Part shown: positions 8,502-17,743 of the stretch, piece after piece | Numbering within the stretch: the stretch's first letter is position 1 | How the letters are laid out: each line of letters begins with the position of its first letter | Assembly: GCF_019933235.1 (NCBI RefSeq) | Contig: NZ_CP082945.1 | Location: forward strand, 186,001-250,000 | Source of the DNA: Streptomyces angustmyceticus | GTDB lineage: Bacteria; Actinomycetota; Actinomycetes; Streptomycetales; Streptomycetaceae | Reading direction: 5' to 3' | Length of the DNA: 64,000 bases | Translations under genes and position numbers: made by a program | The notes under the pieces: model-generated | Databases searched by the model: none | Told to the model about the DNA's origin: nothing | Seen by the model: only the letters and a program-made list of their open reading frames with translations

Positions 8502-9626
8502 CTACGCCGTCTCGTCCGCCTCCGCCCGGCCGCCCTGCCGCGCCCTCACCAGGCCGGCAACGAGGTTCGCCCGCTCGGCCATCGCGTCGACCACCAGGTA
8601 CTCGTGGTCGGCGTGGGCACCGCCGCCGACCGCCCCCAGACCATCGAGGGTGGGCACCCCCAGCGCGGCCGTGAAGTTGCCGTCGCTCCCGCCGCCGACC
8701 GCCGTGCCGCCGATGCCGGGGAGCAGCGTCTTCGCCAGCGCGAAGAGCTCGGCCGACGCCGACTCGGGCATCGGCGGCCGGCTGACGGCTCCCGTGACCG
8801 CGATCTGCGCCTCGTCGAGATGCGGAGCCAGTGCCGCGAAGGCGGATTCGACGCGTTCCTTCTCGTCGGCGGACTCGACCCGGACGTCGACGACGACGGT
8901 CGCCTCCGCCGGCACCACGTTGTCCAGGGTTCCGGCGGACGCGACGGTCGGGGTGACCGTCGTGCCCCTGTCGGGTCGGGCGAGCGCCGCGATGTCCAGT
9001 ACCTGGTGCGCGGCTTCGGTCAGGGCGTTGACCCCGGCGGCGGGCTCCAGGCCCGCGTGTGACGCCCGGCCCGTGACCGAGACCTGGAACGTGCCACAGC
9101 CCTTGCGGCCGGTCTTCAGGGCGCCGCCCTCCCCGGCGCCTTCGACCACGAGGACGGCGCCGCAGGCCAGCGCCCGTGCCTCGATGAGCGCGCGCGAGGA
9201 GCGGGAGCCCACCTCCTCGTCGGCGGTCACCAGGATCTCGACACCCGACCGGTCGTCGAGCGTCGCCAGGCCGTGCACGGCCTGTACGAGACCGCCCAGC
9301 ATGTCGAAGACGCCGGGACCGGTGGCGTGCCCGCCCTGGACCATGAACGGGCGGCGTTCCAGGGTGCCGAGCGGGAACACCGTGTCGTGATGACCGAGGA
9401 TCAGTACCGCGGGATCGCCGCCACCCGACCAGTGGACGTGCGGCCCGGCTTCGCTCTCCACCAGGACGGCCTGCCCGCCGAGGCGGCTCTCGATGACCTC
9501 GGCGACCACCTTGGCCGACTCCGTCAACGCGGCGAGATCACGCGAGGGAGACTCGGTCTCGACGAGTGTCCTGAGATCCTCGATCATCGCGTCGACACTC
9601 ACCGGGCCGGTCTTGTGCATCGTCAT
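8502..9626 (-). CDS. M20 family metallopeptidase (carboxypeptidase G2-like)
   Basis: A 374-residue M20/M28-type zinc peptidase of the ArgE/DapE/CPG2 group. Metal and catalytic residues are visible in GHHDTVFP (His and Asp ligands, residues about 78-80), the bridging Asp in GPGVFDMLGG, the catalytic base pair in TADEEVGSRSS and a late His ligand in GGAHADHEYL. The dimerisation (lid) domain lies between, about residues 175-290. There is no signal peptide, so it is cytosolic, probably trimming an N-acyl amino acid or C-terminal Glu-type substrate. It is the first of several minus-strand genes; no operon partner is evident. Confidence 0.92.
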   Translation of the reverse strand: MTMHKTGPVSVDAMIEDLRTLVETESPSRDLAALTESAKVVAEVIESRLGGQAVLVESEAGPHVHWSGGGDPAVLILGHHDTVFPLGTLERRPFMVQGGHATGPGVFDMLGGLVQAVHGLATLDDRSGVEILVTADEEVGSRSSRALIEARALACGAVLVVEGAGEGGALKTGRKGCGTFQVSVTGRASHAGLEPAAGVNALTEAAHQVLDIAALARPDRGTTVTPTVASAGTLDNVVPAEATVVVDVRVESADEKERVESAFAALAPHLDEAQIAVTGAVSRPPMPESASAELFALAKTLLPGIGGTAVGGGSDGNFTAALGVPTLDGLGAVGGGAHADHEYLVVDAMAERANLVAGLVRARQGGRAEADETA

Positions 9627-9781
9627 ACGAGAACGGTAGACGCCCGGGGCTCATGCCGTCACAACCCATGACGCACGGCCCGCCCGCCACGGCCGCCGGC
9701 CATACGGCCTGCCCCGACACGACACACGCACGCTCCCCATCGGTCGGCCGGTGCGGCTTCCCCGCCCGAGCGGCGACTTCA

Positions 9782-10954
9782 CTACTGAAGAACGACCGTG
9801 ACACCGCGTCGTTCCAGCAGCCGGACGATGTCCTCGACATAGCCGAGCTTCCCGTCCGGGTCCGAGACGGTGCCGGCCAGTGCCCGGCGCGCCACCTCGG
9901 CGTCGTGCCAGATCAGGGTGAAGGGCGGGGCCACTCCGAAGCCGCCGTTCAGACAGTCCTCGAAGGCGTTCCGCTCCCGGCCGAAGTAGCCGCCGGGACC
10001 CACCAGCGCCTCGGCCATCGCGCAGTGCAGGCCGGGCACATCGGTGACGAACCTTCCGTCGAGCCAGTAGCTGCCGCCGGAGCGGTCCGGGCCCTGGCCG
10101 CTCATGCCGGTGGCCGTCAGGTCGAGCCACTCGGCTCTGCCGTGCTCGCAGTACGGGGCCCACTGGTTGCGGGTGGTCGGGACGCCTCGGCGCCAGGTCT
10201 CCCAGACCGGCCGGGCGAGCAGCGGCGGGCGGTCGTCCCCGCCGTCGGTGAGTGTGATGTCGACGAGAGTGCCGCCGAGCACGGACGGTCGCGCCTCCTC
10301 GATGCCCAGGTACACATGGTGGCGGTACATCGTCCGGCCGTGGCGGTCCAGCGCCCGCAGCTCCGCCCAGTTCCGCGCCCACTTGCGCGGTCGGCGCAGG
10401 ACGGCGAGCAGGGGCTCGGCGGCCTCACATCCGATGAGGTGCAGTGGAGTTGGCGGCGGAGCCACGCGGGCGCGGAACAGCCCGTCCACTCTGGTGCAGT
10501 GACCGGCGGGACGCACGCCCACGCTGGTCCGTACGAACAGCCGGCAGTGCGCCGACGCGGGAAGAGTGTGCTGCCACGCGTGGTCTTCTTGGACCCCTGC
10601 GCCGACGACCACATCCACCCGGGCCGGATCGGTGCGGTTCGGCCGGCAGGCGAGGACGGCGGTGTCGACCAGCGTCCACCACTGGAGCGGCTGCTGCTCG
10701 TCCCACACCTCGACGCAGACGTCACCGAGCAGGCCCGTTTCCTCCCCGGCCGGGGAGAGGGCATCGCGCAACGCGCCGGTGGGAGTGCACCCGTGCAGCG
10801 TCAGCACCTCGCGCGGCGGCACCTTGTCCAGGAACAGGCCCTCGACGCCCGCGCACCGCCCCCAGTACTCCGTCTCGCCGTCCTCGTCCTCCCGGACCAG
10901 GAGGTACCTGACCGGGAAGTCCCGTTCCCAGGCGACATGATCCGCGACCCGCAT
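9782..10954 (-). CDS. barstar-domain protein with long N-terminal region
   Basis: About 390 residues. The last 90 form a barstar-like RNase-inhibitor domain: YFGRERNAFEDCLNG aligns with barstar YYGENLDALWDCLTG, PFTLIWHD with the EYPLVLEW strand, and the end is a VRLLERRGVTVVLQ helix-strand. The first 290 residues are soluble, rich in Trp and His, with two segments that look internally related (CAGVEGLFLDKVPPREVLTL and CTRVDGLFRARVAPPPTPLH), suggesting a duplicated module of unknown function. Barstar itself inhibits barnase, but no barnase-type RNase is seen nearby. The start could instead be GTG at 10969. Three 19-bp direct repeats lie just upstream. Confidence 0.75.
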   Translation of the reverse strand: MRVADHVAWERDFPVRYLLVREDEDGETEYWGRCAGVEGLFLDKVPPREVLTLHGCTPTGALRDALSPAGEETGLLGDVCVEVWDEQQPLQWWTLVDTAVLACRPNRTDPARVDVVVGAGVQEDHAWQHTLPASAHCRLFVRTSVGVRPAGHCTRVDGLFRARVAPPPTPLHLIGCEAAEPLLAVLRRPRKWARNWAELRALDRHGRTMYRHHVYLGIEEARPSVLGGTLVDITLTDGGDDRPPLLARPVWETWRRGVPTTRNQWAPYCEHGRAEWLDLTATGMSGQGPDRSGGSYWLDGRFVTDVPGLHCAMAEALVGPGGYFGRERNAFEDCLNGGFGVAPPFTLIWHDAEVARRALAGTVSDPDGKLGYVEDIVRLLERRGVTVVLQ

Positions 10955-11001
10955 CTCTCCCCCGTACACGCGAACGATCTCATGCTCAGGGTACGGGGCC
11001 G

Positions 11002-11058
11002 GTTCGGGACATCAGGCGGCGTTCGGGACATCAGGAGGTCTTCGGGACTTCAGAGGCG
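11002..11058. repeat. three 19-bp direct repeats upstream of the barstar gene
   Basis: Tandem units at 11002-11020, 11021-11039 and 11040-11058 share TTCGGGAC[AT]TCAG. They start 48 bases upstream of the barstar-domain start codon, where an operator would lie, and also lie downstream of the DUF1259 gene. Confidence 0.65.
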
Positions 11059-11180
11059 TCGGCAGCGGCGGAGTGCCGAGTCGCCGGCGCAACGGCCTTT
11101 ACCACAGCGAGCGTTGCTGGTTCGGAAGGCTGGGCGGCTGCCGGTGGTCGCGACAGCCGCCCGGACGGGTGGCCGGCGGG

Positions 11181-12182
11181 TCAGCCGCCGGCTGGAACGA
11201 CGTTGGTGGCCTCCACCGCCGGGCGCAGGGCCCGGGCGAGTCTGACGCCGTCACCGACGGCCCAGAAGTGGGTGAAGAACAGGCGGGGTTCGTCCCTCAG
11301 GCCGTGGTTGTGCAGCTCGACGAGTTCGGCTCCGGCACGCCGCAGGGCCACCAGGACGTCCTGGACCTCCCCGGCGATCATGGCGCAGTCGCCGCTGATC
11401 GCGGCCCGGCCACGGCCCAGCGGCTGGAAGTTGAACGCGCTGGTCGACCCCAGCCCCGGCGGCAGTACCAGGCGCCCGTCGGTGATGGTCTCGCGGCGCA
11501 CGAAGATGCATTTGTAGATCCCGTCGTCGACGGATCCTTTGGCGCCCAGGGCGGCGTCGATGCCGGCGGTGTCGAGGTCGACGCGTCCCGGCGCGGCGGT
11601 CGGTCGTGGGCGCGGGGTGCCGGTGCGGTCGAACGCCGCGCGCAGGCCCTGGGCAATGGCTCCCGGGTCGTGGCCGTGTGCGTGGACGTGAACCCACCAG
11701 AGGTCGGGGGCCTGGGAGAGCAGATGCTTGTGGATCGCGGTCTGCTCGATCCGGTGCTTGTGCAGGACATCGATGAACTGCTGCAGTTCGTCCTCGGTGA
11801 CCACCACGTCGCCCATCGCCAGTGTGCTGCCGTCGCCGTAGCGGACGAAGGACACGTGCGAACCCAGGGCGAGTGCCGGATGGACGTCGATCTTGCGGGA
11901 GCGCACCCGCAGGTCCCGGCGCGGCAGTCCCGTATGGAACATCACCTTTCGCTTCATGTCGCCGGCTCCGCCGAGCTTCTCGGACACGCTCGTCCAGTCC
12001 GGCAGCGCGGTGTTCACCGGCTTGAGCAGCCCGTTCTTTCCCGGTTCGGTTCCCCCGTCGGACAGGGCACGAGCGGGAGTCGGTGCCCCCGCCAGCATCG
12101 GGGCCAGGGCGGCCGCGGCCAGCACGCGTCGCCGCGGCGCACCCGCATGCGGGTGGGTGTCCTGCTGTCGGTCTCCAGCCAT
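11181..12182 (-). CDS. exported DUF1259 (LppY/LpqO-like) protein
   Basis: A 333-residue protein built from two DUF1259-like halves, the family of mycobacterial LppY/LpqO. The recognisable pattern WWVHVHAHGHDPGAIAQGLR lies near the middle, and a second HNHGL and FFTHFWAVGD near the end fit the duplicated module. The N-terminus APRRRVLAAAALAPMLAG looks like a Tat or Sec signal. The biochemical role of the family is unknown; the clustered histidines hint at metal binding, which is inference. GGAGGT lies at ideal distance before the ATG at 12182. It is 0.4 kb downstream of the tyrosinase operon on the same strand. Confidence 0.8.
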   Translation of the reverse strand: MAGDRQQDTHPHAGAPRRRVLAAAALAPMLAGAPTPARALSDGGTEPGKNGLLKPVNTALPDWTSVSEKLGGAGDMKRKVMFHTGLPRRDLRVRSRKIDVHPALALGSHVSFVRYGDGSTLAMGDVVVTEDELQQFIDVLHKHRIEQTAIHKHLLSQAPDLWWVHVHAHGHDPGAIAQGLRAAFDRTGTPRPRPTAAPGRVDLDTAGIDAALGAKGSVDDGIYKCIFVRRETITDGRLVLPPGLGSTSAFNFQPLGRGRAAISGDCAMIAGEVQDVLVALRRAGAELVELHNHGLRDEPRLFFTHFWAVGDGVRLARALRPAVEATNVVPAGG

Positions 12183-12594
12183 CACGTGAGTACCTCCATG
12201 CCGAGATGGAAGCACGGGCCGACTCGTGACTCCGTGAACCCTGTCGTTGCTTGCGGCCAGCTGGCCTAAGCAGTCGCCACGGCAGGTGAGACGTCCGGGT
12301 GGACGTCCGGGTGCGGGGCGCTCGGGGGCGCGCCCGCGGCCCGTACGAGGGCGCCGGGGCGCCCGCCCGGCATCCTGGCAGTGGCCGGATGCCGGGCACG
12401 ACGGCCCCCGCGCACCACGGGCGCGGGGCGGCGCCGAGCGCATCTCTGCGCCGCCCCCGGCACTCTCAGGAAGGCCCGCGGCGACGGACGAGGATCCGTC
12501 CCGCCGCCACGAACTCCCCTTCACGTGCGCGCAGTTCCCTCAACGACAGGTCACGCAAGGCCGGTCACGGCGAGCTATAAATGTCATGCACCTG
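12183..12594. other. intergenic region below melC2
   Basis: About 410 bases without a gene. It contains a perfect 12-bp tandem repeat (12290-12301 and 12302-12313, GACGTCCGGGTG) and a hairpin at 12366-12396 (9-bp stem CCCGGCATC with its complement) that could end the melC transcript. The promoter of the DUF1259 gene must also lie here. Confidence 0.5.
12366..12396 (-). terminator. possible terminator of the melC operon
   Basis: A 9-bp perfect stem (12366-12374 with 12388-12396) and a 13-base loop, about 200 bases after the melC2 stop. It has no T-run, so support is modest. Confidence 0.35.
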
Positions 12595-13413
12595 TCATGC
12601 GTAAGTGTAGAACTTGGTGTGGTCCAGCATGTCCGCCGGTGTGACGTCGTTCCACGGCTTCATCGTGTCGTTGAGGTCGACGACATTGGGAGTGTTGCCG
12701 GTCGGCAGGTACCCCGACTTCGGGTGCAGGCGCTGCCAGTCGGCCCAGAGCTTGTCGATGAAACAGTGGTGCAGCCAGAAGACGGGGTCGTTGGGCGAGG
12801 CACCGGTGGTCATCTGCCCGCCGACCCAGACGTGCACCCGGTTGTGCAGATTCGGGCCGCGCCAGCCCTCGATGTTGTTGCGGAAGCCGTCGGAGGAGCT
12901 GTTCCACGGGGCGGCGTCGTAGACGGTCATGGCGAGCACCCGGTCGACCTCGGCGCGGGTCGGCAGTTCCCGGACGCCGGCACCGAGCGAGCGGCGCAGG
13001 AAGGTACGGCCGTCCACGCGTATGTTCATCGGCCACTTGCCGCTGCTGAAGGCGAACGGCCCGGAGGGCACCCGGCCGTCACCGCTGCGCCCGTCGCCGC
13101 CGAGGAAGTCGTCGGCCCACAGGGAGCTGCGGGGGGAGCGGTCGACGGTCCAGTCCCAGTAGGGCAGGGTGACCGACGGGGTGATGCTCTGCAGGGCTTC
13201 TTCGAACTGCAGCAGGAACCTGCGGTGCCAGGGGAGGAACGACGGGGACCGGTGGCCGGTCCGCTCTCCCTCGTCGGTGTCACCGATGATGAAGGCGTTG
13301 TGGGTGCTGATGAACTCGTCGTAGCGGCCGCTGCGCTTGAGTTCCAGCACCGCATCGACGAAGTTCCGCTTCTCGGTGGCGGTGAGGTCCGCCTGATTCT
13401 TCCGGACTGCCAT
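12595..13413 (-). CDS. melC2: tyrosinase MelC2
   Basis: A 272-residue type-3 copper monooxygenase that hydroxylates monophenols and oxidises them to o-quinones, leading to melanin. All six copper ligands occur at canonical Streptomyces positions: H38, H54 and H63 for CuA, and H190, H194 and H216 for CuB. The length equals known MelC2 enzymes (272-274 residues). It has no signal peptide; it is known to be carried out of the cell as a complex with its partner MelC1, which is encoded 41 bases upstream. Copper loading depends on MelC1. The gene looks intact. Confidence 0.98.
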   Translation of the reverse strand: MAVRKNQADLTATEKRNFVDAVLELKRSGRYDEFISTHNAFIIGDTDEGERTGHRSPSFLPWHRRFLLQFEEALQSITPSVTLPYWDWTVDRSPRSSLWADDFLGGDGRSGDGRVPSGPFAFSSGKWPMNIRVDGRTFLRRSLGAGVRELPTRAEVDRVLAMTVYDAAPWNSSSDGFRNNIEGWRGPNLHNRVHVWVGGQMTTGASPNDPVFWLHHCFIDKLWADWQRLHPKSGYLPTGNTPNVVDLNDTMKPWNDVTPADMLDHTKFYTYA

Positions 13414-13454
13414 GTCGAGGACTCCTCGGTGGGGGGACGGTCTGGGTGCGGGCC

Positions 13455-13931
13455 TCAGCCGGTGACGACGGGTACCAGGTCGGCGCCCTGGAGTTCACGG
13501 ACGGCGGCGCGCGCCAGGGCCCGTGGCGTGGTGAACGTCTCGTAGTGGTTCACCAGACTGATCCAGGTGCCGTCCGCGTTCCGCATCACATGGAGGTCGT
13601 CGTTGTCGATGCGCACGACGAAGTCCATGCCGTCGTGTGGACCGGCCGGGGCGCTGCGGGAGTGCGCCCGGCCTCCGTGGCCTGCGTGGTGTCCGTGCTC
13701 CGGTGCTCCCTCGTCCGCCGGCCAGCCCTCGATGTGGCGGCCCTGGTACATCTCGTCGAAGGGCTCCGGCATCTCGTGGCCCGCGGGGGCCTGGTGGCCC
13801 TCCGAGTGCCCGTGACCGGCGGTGGGACGGGCACTGGCGGTGCCGGCAAAGGCGACCGGGGCGGCGAGCGCCGTTCCTGCCAGGGCCGCGGCGCTGACGT
13901 GCAGCACCTGGCGTCGGGTGGGACGCGACAT
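13455..13931 (-). CDS. melC1: tyrosinase copper chaperone/cofactor MelC1
   Basis: A 158-residue partner that delivers copper to apo-tyrosinase and mediates its export. The N-terminus TRRQVLHVSAAALAG is a twin-arginine signal. Next comes a His-rich linker (GHGHSEGHQ and EHGHHAGHGG) likely to bind copper, then the conserved MelC1 domain with FDEMYQGRHIEG, FVVRIDNDDLHVMRNADGTW and HYETFTTPRALARAAV. The His-rich linker makes it somewhat longer than classical MelC1 proteins (about 125-150). GGAGTGG precedes the ATG. First gene of the melC operon. Confidence 0.96.
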   Translation of the reverse strand: MSRPTRRQVLHVSAAALAGTALAAPVAFAGTASARPTAGHGHSEGHQAPAGHEMPEPFDEMYQGRHIEGWPADEGAPEHGHHAGHGGRAHSRSAPAGPHDGMDFVVRIDNDDLHVMRNADGTWISLVNHYETFTTPRALARAAVRELQGADLVPVVTG

Positions 13932-14368
13932 GGTCCACTCCTGTGTTCGTCTCGGCTGCCCCTCCGCGTCGGAAACCGCGGGAAAGGGGCTCTTCGCGCC
14001 GACGGGCCGGAGCTCGGCCCGCGCCGCCACATGCTGGCAGGGACGAACGGATCATCAAGTTGGCCTCTCCCAGCCGGCAACGAACCGGACAACACCTGTG
14101 CGAAGGTGCAGAGTTCAACGGCGGGGATCGTGCTTGCGCCCCGCCGCACCCGCTCACGGAACCGGATATTCCGCGATCTGGAGCGCCCTCGGCCGCAGAT
14201 CCTCCACCCCGGCGTCCCAAACCGTGAGACGCCCCACGGCCGGAACTCGGCGCGAATTCAGGGGGCTTGAGGTGGACGGTGTTTGGACGTGAGTCTGGAG
14301 ATGAGGCTGGGGCCGGGCTTCCGCATCGTGGCGCGCGGAGTGCCCGTGGAGTGGGTGCGGAGTTCGTA
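13932..14368. other. melC promoter region and downstream flank
   Basis: About 437 bases between melC1 and the hypothetical gene ending at 14369, both on the minus strand. The first part must hold the melC promoter. No coding pattern or strong inverted repeat was found. Confidence 0.5.
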
Positions 14369-14905
14369 TCAGGGGGACTGGGGAGGCGGGAGCTGCCAGT
14401 TTCCCGAGTGGCCGGGTGGGAGGGCCAGGTCGCGCCGGACGGCCGCGTAGTAGCGCTCGCGTGCGGTCCGCTGCCTCTCCAGGAGGGCCGACCAGGTCTC
14501 CGGGCTCTGTGTCCGGTCGCGCAGAAACTGCTCCATGTCCATGACCGTGACGACCCATTCACGGGCCATGGCCACGACGTCCGGGGCACCGAGCATCAGC
14601 AGCGCCTCGCCGGCCGGGTCCCTGGCATCGCTGGCCTCGGCCACGTGCGGCGCTGCCTCTTCGGGTGACAGGGGGTGCGGATGGGGGTCGTTGCCGAGGT
14701 GGGAGGCGATGCGGTACGTGAGGGTGACGGACTTCTTCAGCGCTCGCGCGAAGTCCGTGTAGGCCGCCAGACGCCGCTCGTCCCAGCGGGCCGCCTGTTC
14801 GCGGCGGAAGCGTGCCTGATCACCGCGCGTGGTCGCCAAGTAGGATCCGAGGGCACCGACAAGTACGCCGATCAGCGCGGGGAGTTGCTGCAGGAATCCG
14901 GACAT
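14369..14905 (-). CDS. hypothetical single-pass membrane protein
   Basis: 178 residues. A hydrophobic N-terminal helix (FLQQLPALIGVLVGALGSYL) is followed by a basic, helical, probably cytoplasmic domain starting RGDQARFRREQAARWDERRL and containing TDFARALKKSVTLTYRIASH. This layout, one TM followed by a long helical body, occurs in many Streptomyces proteins of unknown function. The start at 14905 gives the best N-terminus; an upstream in-frame ATG (15073) would add only low-complexity Arg/Gly sequence. No function proposed. Confidence 0.7.
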   Translation of the reverse strand: MSGFLQQLPALIGVLVGALGSYLATTRGDQARFRREQAARWDERRLAAYTDFARALKKSVTLTYRIASHLGNDPHPHPLSPEEAAPHVAEASDARDPAGEALLMLGAPDVVAMAREWVVTVMDMEQFLRDRTQSPETWSALLERQRTARERYYAAVRRDLALPPGHSGNWQLPPPQSP

Positions 14906-15097
14906 GGCCGCACGGTATCCCGCGGCCCCGGCGGCCGATTCCGGTGCGTTTCCGCCCGCCCCGAGCAGAAGACCGCCCCGAGTATCAGCCAGGCGGGATC
15001 TCCCGCCCCCTCGCCGGCTCCGGTCGGCCGTACCGGTTGCAGCTGGTGGATCAGTGGCTCGTCGGTGGCTCATCGGCGGCCGGGCGCGGCCGATGAC

Positions 15098-15718
15098 TCA
15101 GGGCTGAGTGGTGGCGACCTTGATGCCGAAGCCGATCAGGACGATTCCGGTGACCCGGTCCATGGCCCGGCGGACGGCGGGCCGCTCGAAGAACGCGCGG
15201 GCCCTGGCCAGCAGCATCACATAGCCGCTGAGCCAGACGAAGGTGAGGAGCGCGTGCAGCAGGACCAGCAGCGCCATCCCGGTCTGCGGGGAGAGGCCGG
15301 ACGGGGCGAGGGTGGGCAGCAGGCCGGTGTAGAAGACGGCGATCTTCGGGTTGAAGAGGTTGCTGACCAATCCGGTCCGCCACGGGTTGCCCGCCGGGGC
15401 CGGCGCGCCGGGCGCCGGGGCCCCCGAGCGGCCGCGGCGGCTGTGCCACAGTGCCTGGACTCCGAGGAAGGCCAGGTAGGCCGCTCCGGCCAGCTTCACG
15501 ACGGTGTACGCCGTGGCGGACGCGGCCAGGACGGCGGCCAGGCCCAGTACGGTGAGTACGCCCCACACCAGCAGCCCCGCCGTGATCCCGCCGACGGTCC
15601 GCAGGCCGTCCTGCCAGCCGGAGGTGAGGGCCTGTTTGGTGGTCACGGCCATGTCCGGGCCGGGCACCATGGTCAGCACGGCGAGCACACCCGCGGCGGC
15701 GAGGAACTGTAGGAGCAT
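15098..15718 (-). CDS. LysE/RhtB family amino-acid exporter
   Basis: A 206-residue, six-helix exporter of the LysE/RhtB superfamily. It has the family opening VLTMVPGPDMAV and the central KLAGAAYLAFLGVQALWHSR and NLFNPKIAVFYTGLLPT. It probably exports an amino acid or derivative across the plasma membrane. The start at 15718 (MLLQFLAAAG) follows AGTTCCTCGCC poorly, but the upstream alternative at 15748 only adds a polar stretch. A second LysE homologue lies at 36992. Confidence 0.9.
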   Translation of the reverse strand: MLLQFLAAAGVLAVLTMVPGPDMAVTTKQALTSGWQDGLRTVGGITAGLLVWGVLTVLGLAAVLAASATAYTVVKLAGAAYLAFLGVQALWHSRRGRSGAPAPGAPAPAGNPWRTGLVSNLFNPKIAVFYTGLLPTLAPSGLSPQTGMALLVLLHALLTFVWLSGYVMLLARARAFFERPAVRRAMDRVTGIVLIGFGIKVATTQP

Positions 15719-15898
15719 GGTCGCAGTGTCACATCCGTGCGCCGCCATGCCGAGCGCCGGTGCCCGGAATCGGCCCTGCCACTTCCCGGCTCCACCGCTG
15801 CCCGGCTCCGCCCGCTCAAGGGCTCAAGCGCTCCACCACCCCCACCGCTCCCCCGCTCCGGCTCTGCGGCCGGGGCAGGGGCCGTATCCGCACCGTTC

Positions 15899-17539
15899 TC
15901 AGCGGGAACGGGAGCCGTCGGGACCCACCGACGGCAGGTAGCCCGGTGCCCGCCAGGCGTCCAGCCGGTGTTCCACCGCCGCGCCCAGCGACAGCAGCTC
16001 GGCATCCTGGTGATCGCCGGCCATCAGGAGCAGGCCGACGGGGAGCTTGTTCACGAAGCCGGCGGGTACCGACAGCGACGGGTAACCGGCGACGGCCGCG
16101 GGGGTCGAGGACGGGATCACGTCGTTGTCGCCGCGGGCGCAGTCGGTGGTCCAGGCCGGAGGGTTGGTCGGCGAGGCGATGGCGTCCAGGTGGTGGGTGC
16201 GCAGGGTTTCGTCGATGGAGTTGCGGGAGAGGCGCCGCAGCTCGGCGCGCATGGCCCGGTAGGCGGGGTCGGTGGTGGCGGGCGCGGCGAGGGCCTTCTC
16301 GAAGAGTTCCTGACCGGCGAAGCAGGTGCGCTCGGCCGGGTGGGTGCGGTTGAACTCGATCAGTTCGCCGAGGTTCCGCGGCCCGTGGCGCGTGGCGAGG
16401 TAGGCGTCGATGTCCCGGTGGAACTCGCTGAGCAGCGCCGGGAATTCGAGCTCCGCGAGCCGTGCCTGGTGCGGGGGCGTCACCTCGACGACCTCGGCTC
16501 CCGCGGTACGGAGCTGCTCCGCCGTACGGGTCATCACGGCGTCCACCGCCGGCCCGAGCGACGGCAGCCGCCACAGGCCGACCCGCTTGCCGCGCAGACT
16601 GCCGGGGTGCGTCAGGTCGTTCAGGGGTCCGAGGGAGCCCGGGGAACCGCCGGCGCGCGAGGTGTTGCCGCCCGCGAGCACGGAGAGGGTGAGCGCGGCA
16701 TCGGTCACGTTGCGGGCCATCGGCCCCGCGGTGTCCTGCTCGGCGGAGATGGGCACCACACCGGCTCCGCTGACCAGTCCGAGGCTGGGCTTGTGGCCGA
16801 CCACCCCGTTCATCCCGGCCGGGCAGACGATCGAGCCGTCCGTCTCGGTCCCGATCGCCACCTGTGACAGCGACGCGGCGAGCGCGGCGCCCGCACCGGC
16901 GGAGGACCCGCACGGGTTCCGGTCCAGCACATAGGGGTTGGCGGTCTGTCCGCCGACCGCCGACCACCCTGAGGTCGGCTTCTCCCCGCGGAAGTTCGCC
17001 CACTCCGACAGGTTGGTCTTGCCGAGGATCACCGCCCCCGCGTCCCGCAGCCGGGTGACCAGGGCGGCATCGGTGTCCGGCGGGTCCCCGGCGAGCGCCA
17101 GCGACCCGGCCGTCGTCGGCATGTCGCGGGTGTTCACGTTGTCCTTGAGCAGGACGGGGATGCCGTCGAGCGGGCCACGGGTCGCGCCGTGCCGGTGCCT
17201 GACGTCGCTGGCGGCCGCCTGGCGCAGGGCCGTCGGGTCGGTGCGCAGCACCGCGTGGATCTTAGGGTTGACGGCCTTGATCCGCCGCAGATAGGCGCTG
17301 GTCAGGGCCGACGGGGTCAGCGCACCGCGGGTCATACGGGCCTGCAGCTCCGGGATCGTCACCGTGTCGAGGTCGACTCCCGGCAGCGGGGACGCACCGG
17401 CCGACGGCAACGGGCTGCCGTCGCCGGGTCCGGTGGCTCCCGTCTGCGGGTTCGGTGCGCCCGTGCTCGTACTCATGCCCGTGAAAAGGGACCCCGCGGC
17501 CAGCGCGGCGATCAGTGCGGACCTGCTCTTCTTCCCCAT
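15899..17539 (-). CDS. secreted amidase (amidase signature family)
   Basis: A 546-residue amidase-signature enzyme. The Ser-cisSer-Lys triad is K132 (PVLLKDNVN), S212 (NPCGSSAGAG) and S236 (GTETDGSIVCPAG). The N-terminus KKSRSALIAALAAGSLFTGM is a signal peptide, possibly with a shortened h-region, followed by a Gly/Pro/Thr linker to about residue 55. It would hydrolyse amides outside the cell; family members include peptide amidases and 6-aminohexanoate-type hydrolases. The start ATG at 17539 fits the signal peptide. It is 204 bases downstream of the acyl-CoA dehydrogenase on the same strand; co-transcription is unclear. Confidence 0.9.
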   Translation of the reverse strand: MGKKSRSALIAALAAGSLFTGMSTSTGAPNPQTGATGPGDGSPLPSAGASPLPGVDLDTVTIPELQARMTRGALTPSALTSAYLRRIKAVNPKIHAVLRTDPTALRQAAASDVRHRHGATRGPLDGIPVLLKDNVNTRDMPTTAGSLALAGDPPDTDAALVTRLRDAGAVILGKTNLSEWANFRGEKPTSGWSAVGGQTANPYVLDRNPCGSSAGAGAALAASLSQVAIGTETDGSIVCPAGMNGVVGHKPSLGLVSGAGVVPISAEQDTAGPMARNVTDAALTLSVLAGGNTSRAGGSPGSLGPLNDLTHPGSLRGKRVGLWRLPSLGPAVDAVMTRTAEQLRTAGAEVVEVTPPHQARLAELEFPALLSEFHRDIDAYLATRHGPRNLGELIEFNRTHPAERTCFAGQELFEKALAAPATTDPAYRAMRAELRRLSRNSIDETLRTHHLDAIASPTNPPAWTTDCARGDNDVIPSSTPAAVAGYPSLSVPAGFVNKLPVGLLLMAGDHQDAELLSLGAAVEHRLDAWRAPGYLPSVGPDGSRSR

Positions 17540-17743
17540 GAGGGGTAGCCGACTACATCCCCGCGTCCGGCACAAGAGCGCCGCCCGGACACCCGGCACG
17601 CGGACTGTGCCGGTACCGGGTGTCCCTCGGGCGGGCCGCGCCAGGTGTCCGTATTCCGTTTACGGGCCGTGCCACGGAGTGCGCCGTCGCGCGGCGTCGC
17701 CCCGTAGGTCCATAAACCCGTAGCCCCGTAAACCCGCGCGCCC

